In this document: in pieces, positions 1 through 5,472 of the stretch | Layout: each line of letters starts with the position of its first letter | Numbering within the stretch: the first letter of the stretch is position 1 | Origin: Gammaproteobacteria bacterium | Lineage (GTDB): Bacteria > Pseudomonadota > Gammaproteobacteria > GCA-001735895 | DNA length: 7,251 nucleotides | Reading direction: 5' to 3' | Assembly (NCBI GenBank): GCA_024763185.1 | Contig: JANTFY010000113.1 | Coordinates: 1-7,251 of the forward strand | The notes under the pieces: generated by a model | Seen by the model: only the letters and a program-made list of their open reading frames with translations | What the model was told of the DNA's origin: nothing | Databases searched by the model: none | Translations under genes and position numbers: made by a program

Positions 1-257
1 GTGATCTCAATCCAGGCATGCCTTCCATGCGCTGCGTGGGTTATCGCCAGATGTGGGAATACCTGGACGGGAACTATCATTATCAAGATATGGTCGATAA
101 GTCTATTGCCGCAACCCGCCAGTTGGCCAAGCGCCAGTTAACCTGGTTACGCAAATACGAAAAGGTCAGGCGATTAAATTATTTAGAATATTCTAATGAT
201 GAAGCCTTTAAATTTATTGAAACGGCCTTAACTAATTACTCTGACTTTGAAAATTAA
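1..257 (+). CDS. miaA: tRNA dimethylallyltransferase MiaA, C-terminal part (5' end outside window)
   Basis: This is the last 85 codons of MiaA, which transfers a dimethylallyl group from DMAPP to N6 of A37 in tRNAs reading codons that begin with U. The reading frame is open from base 3 and ends in TAA at 255-257. The visible part begins DLNPGMPSMRCVGYRQMWEY and continues with ATRQLAKRQLTWLR; both are strongly conserved stretches of the MiaA C-terminal half in E. coli and relatives. The N-terminal P-loop and the dimethylallyl site lie upstream and cannot be seen. The last 30 or so residues (from about YEKVRRLNYLEY) are divergent, as is usual for the family's C-terminus. An internal ATG at base 18 falls within the conserved sequence and is not the start. 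hfq follows after 59 bases, which is the classic order. Confidence 0.95.
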   Translation, partial: DLNPGMPSMRCVGYRQMWEYLDGNYHYQDMVDKSIAATRQLAKRQLTWLRKYEKVRRLNYLEYSNDEAFKFIETALTNYSDFEN

Positions 258-294
258 GAAATTCTGATACACTCATAGGCGAGTTTGATAGAAT
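247..294 (+). promoter_or_regulatory. possible sigma70 promoter(s) for hfq in the miaA-hfq gap
   Basis: Two extended -10-like elements lie 21 bases apart. TGaTACACT occupies 265-273 and TGaTAGAAT occupies 265+21 to 294. The first has a possible -35 TTGAAA at 247-252, inside the last codons of miaA, with a short 15-base spacer. The second has no good -35 but carries the TG extension that can compensate. Known in the family: E. coli hfq has several promoters within and just after miaA. That these particular sequences are promoters is inference, because AT-rich gaps give such matches by chance. Confidence 0.35.
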
Positions 295-310
295 AATAAC
301 ATTTAGGAGA
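292..310 (+). promoter_or_regulatory. hfq ribosome binding site with adjacent AAN triplets (possible Hfq self-binding site)
   Basis: Three A-A-N triplets (AAT AAT AAC, 292-300) are followed by the Shine-Dalgarno sequence AGGAGA at 305-310, which puts GGAG 7 bases before the hfq ATG. The distal face of Hfq binds repeated A-R-N triplets, and E. coli Hfq is known to repress translation of its own mRNA by binding the leader. The placement here, directly upstream of the ribosome binding site, fits such autoregulation. The Shine-Dalgarno call is firm; the autoregulatory role is inference. Confidence 0.5.
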
Positions 311-316
311 ACCGAT

Positions 317-556
317 ATGTCAAAAGGGCAAATGTTACAAGAACCCTTCCTCAACGCGCTTCGTCGTGAGCACGTTCCTGTTTCTATCTTTCTGGTGAAC
401 GGAATCAAATTACAGGGCCAGATAGAATCCTTCGATCAATTTGTAATCCTGCTGAAAAATAATGTCAGCCAGATGGTTTACAAACATGCGGTTTCCACCA
501 TAGTACCGGCGAGAAATGTGCAAATAGATAAACCCGACGAAGAATTCAACGCTTAA
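317..556 (+). CDS. hfq: RNA chaperone Hfq
   Basis: Hfq is a hexameric Sm-like protein that pairs small RNAs with mRNAs in the cytoplasm. The 79-residue product has the complete core: Sm1 around residues 20-46 (VPVSIFLVNGIKLQGQIESF, then DQFVILLKN) and Sm2 around 50-64 with the YKHA signature (Y55 K56 H57). Proximal-face residues Q8, Q41, F42, K56 and H57 are present, as are distal-face residues G29, I30, K31 and Q33. Two positions differ from E. coli: the rim motif is R16 R17 E18 H19 instead of RRER, and position 25 is F instead of Y. The tail after residue 66 is only about 13 residues, against about 36 in E. coli, and ends with an acidic cluster (D74 E75 E76). ATG is supported by AGGAG at 7 bases. 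hflX starts 20 bases downstream. Confidence 0.98.
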   Translation: MSKGQMLQEPFLNALRREHVPVSIFLVNGIKLQGQIESFDQFVILLKNNVSQMVYKHAVSTIVPARNVQIDKPDEEFNA

Positions 557-566
557 ACTGATGACC

Positions 567-579
567 GGAGAATTGATTG
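567..579 (+). promoter_or_regulatory. hflX ribosome binding site and TTG start
   Basis: GGAG at 567-570 lies 6 bases before TTG at 577-579. No ATG or GTG in this frame lies nearby, and the residues after TTG (FEFERPHGGERALLVH) match the usual HflX N-terminus. The TTG is therefore taken as the start. Confidence 0.85.
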
Positions 580-1890
580 TTCGAGTTTGAACGCCCTCAT
601 GGCGGTGAAAGAGCGTTACTCGTTCATATCAACTTTCCGCAACAGACGGACCAGGACGACCTGAACGAATTCATTGAACTGGTCCGCTCGGCTGATGTTG
701 AAGATGTCGATATTATTGTCGGCAGTCGCCATACCCCTTCCCCCAAAACCTTTGTTGGCAAGGGTAAACTCGATGAAATTGCGCAACTGGCGCGTCATCA
801 CGATATTGATGTCGTGTTATTCAACCACGCACTATCACCTTCCCAGGAAAGAAATCTTGAAAAAGAACTGCAATGCCGGGTCCTGGACCGGACCGGCCTG
901 ATTCTGGATATTTTTGCCCAACGCGCGCATTCATTTGAAGGCAAGTTACAAGTCGAGTTGGCCCAGCTAAAGCATTTGTCCACCCGCCTGGTGCGAGGCT
1001 GGACCCACCTGGAACGGCAAAAGGGCGGTATCGGCCTGAGAGGTCCGGGTGAAACCCAACTGGAAACTGATCGTCGATTGCTCGGGAAACGCATCAAGTA
1101 CCTTAATCACCGTCTGGAAAAGGTTGAGAAACAGCGTCAGCAAAGTCGACAGGGCCGACAAAAGGCCGAGATTCCCACCTTATCACTGGTGGGTTATACC
1201 AACGCGGGCAAGTCTACCTTGTTTAATGCTTTAACCGAATCTGATGCCTATGCAGCTGATCAGTTATTCGCCACACTGGACCCTACCTTACGCAAGCTGA
1301 CCATAGATGAACATTTGTCGGTGATTCTGGCGGATACGGTTGGATTCATAAAACACCTGCCGCATGACCTGGTGGCTGCGTTCCGAGCCACGTTGCAGGA
1401 AACCCGGGAGGCCGATCTGATATTGCATGTGATTGATTGTGCTGACGATGATCGTCAGGACAAGATCGATGCGGTAAACCGGGTGTTGGATGAAGTGGGT
1501 GCTCAAGAAACACCGCAACTACAGCTTTTCAACAAAATTGACCTGGTGGATTATGCATCCCGAGTGGACAGGGATGAAGCCGGGCAGGTCACCCGTCTGT
1601 GGCTTTCAGCCAAAACCGGCGCCGGCTTTGAAGAATTCAGGCAAACCATTGCGGATTTGTTCGAGGAGCAGACTTTTACCTGTGAATTGGTGCTGAATGC
1701 CGATGAAGGACAGGTGCGGTCGCGCCTGTACCAGGACAAGGTGGTTTGCTCAGAAAGCTACCTTGACGATGGATCCATCGAGCTCGTATTGAATATCAGT
1801 AATACCCAAATTAAAAAACTGTGCCGTCAGCTTGAATTTCCTGTCGAAAGGTTCCATATCCCATCAGACAGGCTTGCAGGAGTGGCCTAA
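577..1890 (+). CDS. hflX: ribosome-associated GTPase HflX
   Basis: HflX is a GTPase of the Obg-HflX group that binds the 50S subunit and splits stalled 70S ribosomes after heat or antibiotic stress. The product has 437 residues, close to the 426 of E. coli. The N-terminal HflX domain (about 1-195) includes the conserved VLFNHALSPSQERNLEKEL region (80-98), DRTGLILDIFAQRA (104-117) and a glycine-rich loop GGIGLRGPGETQLETD (150-165), followed by a coiled-coil segment (about 166-196). The G domain has G1 GYTNAGKST (206-214), the switch region FATLDPT (231-237), G3 DTVGF (253-257), G4 NKID (319-322) and G5 SAK (344-346). A less conserved C-terminal domain follows from about 365. All nucleotide-binding motifs are intact. 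It sits in one unit with hfq upstream; hflK follows after a 72-base gap in which I see no clear promoter or terminator. Confidence 0.98.
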   Translation: MFEFERPHGGERALLVHINFPQQTDQDDLNEFIELVRSADVEDVDIIVGSRHTPSPKTFVGKGKLDEIAQLARHHDIDVVLFNHALSPSQERNLEKELQCRVLDRTGLILDIFAQRAHSFEGKLQVELAQLKHLSTRLVRGWTHLERQKGGIGLRGPGETQLETDRRLLGKRIKYLNHRLEKVEKQRQQSRQGRQKAEIPTLSLVGYTNAGKSTLFNALTESDAYAADQLFATLDPTLRKLTIDEHLSVILADTVGFIKHLPHDLVAAFRATLQETREADLILHVIDCADDDRQDKIDAVNRVLDEVGAQETPQLQLFNKIDLVDYASRVDRDEAGQVTRLWLSAKTGAGFEEFRQTIADLFEEQTFTCELVLNADEGQVRSRLYQDKVVCSESYLDDGSIELVLNISNTQIKKLCRQLEFPVERFHIPSDRLAGVA

Positions 1891-1962
1891 GGCATCTTAC
1901 AATTCACAGCCTTTGTGTCCGCCTAAACTGGACTACCCTAATTATCTATTTGGAGAATCACT

Positions 1963-3123
1963 ATGCCCTGGAATGAACCGGGTAAAGACAAAGATCCCTG
2001 GGGACAGCGTAATAACGATGCGCCACCGGATCTTGATGAAGTTTTTAATAACATAAAGAAAAAACTGGGCGGTGTGCTCGGTGGTGGAAAAGGCGGGGGC
2101 ACAGGTCGTGGTGGTTCCCAGGATTACTCTAGCCTGATCATGTTGGCCATAGCGGCACTGGTTGTCGTCTGGTTACTCAGCGGTATTTACATCGTCGATG
2201 AAGGTAAACGAGGGGTGGAAACCCGCTTCGGTAAAAAATCCGATATCACCATGCCCGGACCTCACTGGCGTTTACCCTATCCGGTTGACGATGTAGAGCA
2301 GGTTGACGTTGAGGGTGTACGTACAACCAGTTTAAATTCACAGATGTTGACCCAGGATGAAAATATCGTCTCCGTCAGTTATGCGGTGCAATACAACGTT
2401 AAAAATGCCCAGGATTATTCATTTGAAGTGCGCGAACCCGACATTACGTTGAAACAGGCCGCCGAAACCGCCATTCGTGAAGTGGCCGGTCGCAACAAGA
2501 TGGATTTCATCATTACTTCTGGCCGTGCCGAAATTGCGGACGAAACCGAAAAACTGATGCAACAAATACTGGATTCATACAAAACCGGTCTGAATGTATT
2601 GCAAGTTAACCTGAACGAGGCACAGCCACCTGAAGAAGTACAGGATGCATTTGACGATGCGATCAAGGCACGTGAGGATGAGCAACGTATCATTAATGAA
2701 GCGAATGCCTACCGAAACGATGTGGTGCCCAAGGCGCGTGGTGATGCGCAAAGTATGCTGGAAGATGCCGAAGCCTACCGTACCCGCGTATTAAAATCCT
2801 CACAGGGTGAAACCGAACGTTTTATCCGTCTGCTGAAAGAATATCAACGCGCACCTGAAGTAACCCGGGAGCGTCTTTATATCGAAACCCTGGAAGAGGT
2901 CATGGCCAACAATCCGAAGGTTGTACTGGATGTGCAAAATGGTAACAACCTGACGTATCTACCTCTGGACAGAATCATGTCCGGCAACACATCCCCAAAC
3001 AGGGGCAGACCGTCGACATTGCCTGGCAGTAACCGCTCAAATGAACCAACAAGTTCAACCAGTAGTGTACTCGATGATTTTCGTCTTAATACCTCGCGTA
3101 GCCGAGTACGGGAGACAAGATAA
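1963..3123 (+). CDS. hflK: FtsH protease modulator HflK (SPFH-domain membrane protein)
   Basis: HflK and HflC form a large cage in the inner membrane around the FtsH protease and modulate its degradation of membrane proteins. The 386-residue product starts with a cytoplasmic segment rich in Asp, Pro, Trp and Gly (MPWNEPGKDKDPWGQ), the HflK N-terminal domain, followed by a glycine-rich stretch (36-51). One membrane segment spans about 57-77. The SPFH domain follows (about 78-240), with typical stretches GKRGVETRFG and ALVQYN-like SYAVQYNVKN (139-148). Then comes a helical, Ala/Glu-rich region (about 230-290) likely to form the cage wall. The last 45 residues are low in complexity (Ser, Asn, Thr, Arg) and poorly conserved. 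GGAG at 1952-1955, 7 bases before ATG, supports the start. Its TAA overlaps the hflC ATG by one base (TAATG), which implies coupled translation and matched amounts of the two subunits. Confidence 0.97.
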   Translation: MPWNEPGKDKDPWGQRNNDAPPDLDEVFNNIKKKLGGVLGGGKGGGTGRGGSQDYSSLIMLAIAALVVVWLLSGIYIVDEGKRGVETRFGKKSDITMPGPHWRLPYPVDDVEQVDVEGVRTTSLNSQMLTQDENIVSVSYAVQYNVKNAQDYSFEVREPDITLKQAAETAIREVAGRNKMDFIITSGRAEIADETEKLMQQILDSYKTGLNVLQVNLNEAQPPEEVQDAFDDAIKAREDEQRIINEANAYRNDVVPKARGDAQSMLEDAEAYRTRVLKSSQGETERFIRLLKEYQRAPEVTRERLYIETLEEVMANNPKVVLDVQNGNNLTYLPLDRIMSGNTSPNRGRPSTLPGSNRSNEPTSSTSSVLDDFRLNTSRSRVRETR

Positions 3124-4001
3124 TGGGAAATGTAAAATTTGGCCTCGTGGTGGCTCTGTTTGCCGCAATAATCGTGTGGATGTCGACCTATATCGTGCAT
3201 GAACGCGAAATGGTGATTAAATTCAAACTGGGTGAAATCGTATCGACCGAAGATGAACCGGGATTGAAATGGAAAATTCCAATCATCAATAACATTCGTA
3301 AATTTGACAGCCGGGTGCTGACCCTGGATACACCGTCGGAGCGTTTTTTGACCAGTGAAAAGAAAAACGTGATCGTTGACTCTTTTGTCAAATGGCGCAT
3401 CATCAACCCGCGTGATTATTACACGTCCACCCAGGGTGATGAACGTATCGCGGTATCGCGTATCGTATCGATCCTGAATGATGAAATGAAAGGACAGTTC
3501 GGTTCCAAAACGGTGCGCGAGGTGATTTCAGGTGAACGTTCCGCGATTATGGCTGCCGTGAATAAAAAGGCCGGTGTTAAAACCCGGGAACTGGGTATTG
3601 AAATTGTCGATGTGCGCATCAAGAAGGTCGAGTTACCTTCAAACGTGCGTAACTCGGTGTTCCAGCGTATGGTCAAGGAACGTGCAACGGTCGCCAAGGC
3701 TTTCCGTTCCGCAGGTGAAGAAAAAGCCAAGGGTATTCGCGCCAACGCGGATCGCCAGCGCACGGAGATTCTGGCAGAAGCCTATCGTAAATCGGAAGAA
3801 ATCCGTGGTGATGGGGATGCACAGGCGGCCAAGATTTATGCCGATGCCTATGGCCAGGATAAGGAGTTTTATTCCTTTAACCGAAGCCTGACTGCTTATA
3901 AAAACAGTTTTTCAGGCAACGGTGACATGCTGGTGTTAAGTCCGGAATCTGATTTCTTTAAGTTTTTTAAAGAAGCAACAGGCGATACCGGAAAGAAATA
4001 A
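3123..4001 (+). CDS. hflC: FtsH protease modulator HflC (SPFH-domain membrane protein)
   Basis: HflC is the partner of HflK in the inner-membrane complex that encloses FtsH. The 292-residue product has one N-terminal membrane segment (about 5-24), then an SPFH domain with VIKFKLGEIV (31-40), EPGLKWKIPI (45-54) and VDSFVKWRI (85-93). A charged helical region follows (about 183-245, with EEKAKGIRANADRQRTEILAEA-type repeats split by short breaks). The C-terminal motif SLTAYKNSFSGNGDMLVLSPESDFF (255-279) is conserved in HflC. E. coli HflC is longer (334) because of an insertion in the middle of the SPFH domain; here that insertion is absent, as in Pseudomonas. GGGAG at 3110-3114, 8 bases before ATG and inside the end of hflK, supports the start. 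Confidence 0.97.
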   Translation: MGNVKFGLVVALFAAIIVWMSTYIVHEREMVIKFKLGEIVSTEDEPGLKWKIPIINNIRKFDSRVLTLDTPSERFLTSEKKNVIVDSFVKWRIINPRDYYTSTQGDERIAVSRIVSILNDEMKGQFGSKTVREVISGERSAIMAAVNKKAGVKTRELGIEIVDVRIKKVELPSNVRNSVFQRMVKERATVAKAFRSAGEEKAKGIRANADRQRTEILAEAYRKSEEIRGDGDAQAAKIYADAYGQDKEFYSFNRSLTAYKNSFSGNGDMLVLSPESDFFKFFKEATGDTGKK

Positions 4002-4008
4002 ATCTATA

Positions 4009-4068
4009 ACACGAAGGGCTAAAACACGGCGGGCGCTCTGATCATTATCATCGCGCCTGTTTTCGTGT
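4009..4068 (+). repeat. intergenic inverted repeat between hflC and DUF2065 gene (hairpin)
   Basis: The outer arms ACACGAA (4009-4015) and TTCGTGT (4062-4068) are perfectly complementary. Inside them is a second hairpin: GGCGC (4032-4036) pairs with GCGCC (4053-4057), then a 2x2 internal loop TC/TC, then TGAT (4039-4042) pairs with ATCA (4047-4050) around the loop CATT. The inner stem is followed directly by TGTTTT (4058-4063). This could be a weak or partial intrinsic terminator, or an RNA-processing or stability element after hflC. The T run is short and interrupted, so full termination is doubtful. The pairing is seen; the role is inference. Confidence 0.5.
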
Positions 4069-4083
4069 CTCTATATAATTATT

Positions 4084-4275
4084 ATGAACTGGACTGACTT
4101 ATTTGCCGCTTTGTCCCTGGTGTTGGTGATTGAAGGGTTATTGCCTTTCATCAATCCCAAAGGTTATAAAAGCACCATGATGCAAATGGCATCATTCCCG
4201 GAGAACACCATTCGCAGTATTGGTTTTGGCAGCATGATCGCCGGGGTCATTTGTCTTTATCTGGTCAGGGGTTAG
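4084..4275 (+). CDS. DUF2065 family small inner-membrane protein (YjeT-like)
   Basis: This 63-residue protein matches the DUF2065 family, represented by E. coli YjeT, which sits at the same place between hflC and purA. Its function is not known. There are two predicted membrane segments: about 5-23 (DLFAALSLVLVIEGLLPFI) and about 44-61 (SIGFGSMIAGVICLYLV). They are joined by a short polar linker with the family's NPKGYKS and PENTIRSIG stretches. Key family features are the EGLLPFINPKG turn and the arginine in the linker. Start: ATG at 4084 gives the normal family N-terminus, but no Shine-Dalgarno sequence precedes it; the leader is TCTCTATATAATTATT. No alternative ATG, GTG or TTG in frame fits. 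hisZ begins 2 bases after its TAG, so the two genes are probably translationally coupled. Conserved synteny with hflKC suggests, without proof, a link to membrane protein quality control. Confidence 0.9.
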   Translation: MNWTDLFAALSLVLVIEGLLPFINPKGYKSTMMQMASFPENTIRSIGFGSMIAGVICLYLVRG

Positions 4276-4280
4276 GCATG
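4267..4280 (+). promoter_or_regulatory. hisZ ribosome binding site deciding the ATG at 4278
   Basis: AGGGG at 4267-4271 lies 6 bases before ATG at 4278-4280, inside the last codons of the DUF2065 gene. A TTG at 4251 in the same frame would add nine residues (MSLSGQGLG) that overlap the upstream gene and do not resemble HisZ, so the ATG at 4278 is preferred. Confidence 0.8.
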
Positions 4281-5465
4281 AGCAGCCAATATAATAATCG
4301 CTGGTTGTTGCCGGATGGCATTGAGGAAATACTGCCTCCTAGTGCCCGCGCAATTGAACATTTCCGCCAAAAAATCCTCAATCTATACGACCGCTGGGGT
4401 TACGATCTGGTCATGCCGGCCATGATTGAATTTACCGATTCATTATTCACCGGCACGGCCACGACACTGCAAAATAAAACCTTCACCCTGGTTGATCAGG
4501 TCACCGGTAAACAAATGGGTCTTCGTTCAGACATGACCCCTCAGGTTGCGCGTATAGATGCGCACCAGTTGGCTACTGATGGCATTTCCCGTTTGTGTTA
4601 CTGCGGTCATTTAATTCATGCCCGTGCTGATGGTTTGAATCCCAGCCGTTCCCCTTTGCAAATAGGTGCCGAAATATTTGGCAACACTTCGATAGAAGCG
4701 GATATTGAAGTCGTTTGCCTGATGCTGGAAACCCTGTATAACGTTTCTTTGAAAAATGTCTCGATCGACCTGGGCCATGTCGGTATCTTCCGTAGCCTGT
4801 TTGAGCAGTCTGGGCTCGATGTGCAATATGAAACGCCGTTGTTTGACATGTTGCAGCGTAAATCCATTCCAGAATTAAAGGCTTTTTTACAGGACCTGAA
4901 ACTGGACAAGGAAAAGCGCCAGCAATTCAGTCAACTGGCCTTATTGAATGGCGATGTCGACATGCTCAAAGAGGCCCGCAAAGTATTTAAAGATGCGTCG
5001 GCTGATGTCATGGCGGCGCTGGAACATATCGGAGCTGTGGCGGCGGGTGTACAGCAACGATACCCCGACGTTTTTATTCATTGTGACCTGTCCGAACTGC
5101 GCGGTTATGAATACCATACCGGCCTGGTGTTTGCCGCTTTTCTACCGGGGCAGGGCAGGGAAATTGCACGTGGTGGACGTTATGATGATATTGGCTCGGC
5201 TTTCGGTGTGGCCAGACCGGCAACCGGGTTCAGTACCGACTTGCTGACCCTGTTCCAACTGTCGGGCATTGAGGCCGGTTATTCTGTGTCGATACTTTCC
5301 CCTAATGGAAATGATCCGGAACTGCTTCAGTTCATTCAGCAGCTACGTCAAAAAGGGGATCGAGTCATTATAGATTTATCGGGAGGAGAAATACCCCCCG
5401 AAAAACAGGGCTGTAATCAGGTAATTATTAAAGACGGAAGCAAGTGGACCGTTAAAGAGGTTTAA
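4278..5465 (+). CDS. hisZ: ATP phosphoribosyltransferase regulatory subunit HisZ
   Basis: HisZ is a catalytically inactive paralogue of histidyl-tRNA synthetase. It binds the short form of HisG to build the hetero-octameric ATP phosphoribosyltransferase, the first enzyme of histidine synthesis, and is needed for its activity and feedback control by histidine. The 395-residue product (from ATG at 4278) has the N-terminal LPDGIEEILP (11-20), a motif-2-like stretch MGLRSDMTPQVARIDA (80-95), the ELRGYEYHTGLVF segment (273-285), GGRYDDIGSAFG (299-310) and a motif-3-like GFSTDL (317-322). The length is typical for HisZ and shorter than HisRS (about 420), and the C-terminal anticodon-binding domain of HisRS is not evident; only a short alpha/beta tail (about 335-395) follows. 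Enterics use long HisG and lack HisZ. purA starts 4 bases after its stop. Confidence 0.95.
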   Translation: MSSQYNNRWLLPDGIEEILPPSARAIEHFRQKILNLYDRWGYDLVMPAMIEFTDSLFTGTATTLQNKTFTLVDQVTGKQMGLRSDMTPQVARIDAHQLATDGISRLCYCGHLIHARADGLNPSRSPLQIGAEIFGNTSIEADIEVVCLMLETLYNVSLKNVSIDLGHVGIFRSLFEQSGLDVQYETPLFDMLQRKSIPELKAFLQDLKLDKEKRQQFSQLALLNGDVDMLKEARKVFKDASADVMAALEHIGAVAAGVQQRYPDVFIHCDLSELRGYEYHTGLVFAAFLPGQGREIARGGRYDDIGSAFGVARPATGFSTDLLTLFQLSGIEAGYSVSILSPNGNDPELLQFIQQLRQKGDRVIIDLSGGEIPPEKQGCNQVIIKDGSKWTVKEV

Positions 5466-5472
5466 GAAAATG
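5456..5472 (+). promoter_or_regulatory. purA ribosome binding site inside hisZ 3' end
   Basis: AGAGG at 5456-5460 lies 9 bases before the purA ATG at 5470 and within the last codons of hisZ, whose TAA is at 5463-5465. This arrangement suggests coupled translation of purA from the upstream gene. Confidence 0.7.

Noticed and set aside
798..1097. 99-codon minus-strand open frame inside hflX
   Set aside because: It is antisense to the conserved HflX N-terminal domain and has no family resemblance; it is a shadow of the real gene.
1891..1962. Possible internal promoter between hflX and hflK (TTGTGT at 1913-1918 with TAATTA at 1939-1944)
   Set aside because: The spacer is 20 bases and both hexamers match poorly; nothing else in the 72-base gap looks like a promoter or a terminator.
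2877..3200. 107-codon minus-strand open frame across the hflK-hflC junction
   Set aside because: It is opposite two overlapping real genes and shows no signal peptide, domain or ribosome binding support that I can see.
3419..3763. 114-codon minus-strand open frame inside hflC
   Set aside because: It lies wholly opposite a well-conserved hflC, has a basic and serine-rich composition typical of antisense frames, and has no recognisable domain.
4074..4079. Consensus -10 TATAAT before the DUF2065 gene as a normal promoter
   Set aside because: It has no -35 at 16-18 bases (the region is GCGC-rich), and the start point would fall at the ATG. It is kept only as part of the finding on the unusual start region.
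3991..4083. Strong terminator after hflC
   Set aside because: The T run is only TGTTTT and is interrupted by CG; the inner stem has five GC-rich pairs and a 2x2 internal loop, so it is described as an inverted repeat instead.
4616..4909. 97-codon minus-strand open frame inside hisZ
   Set aside because: It is a shadow of hisZ, and a second minus-strand frame in the same place shows that open frames here arise by chance.
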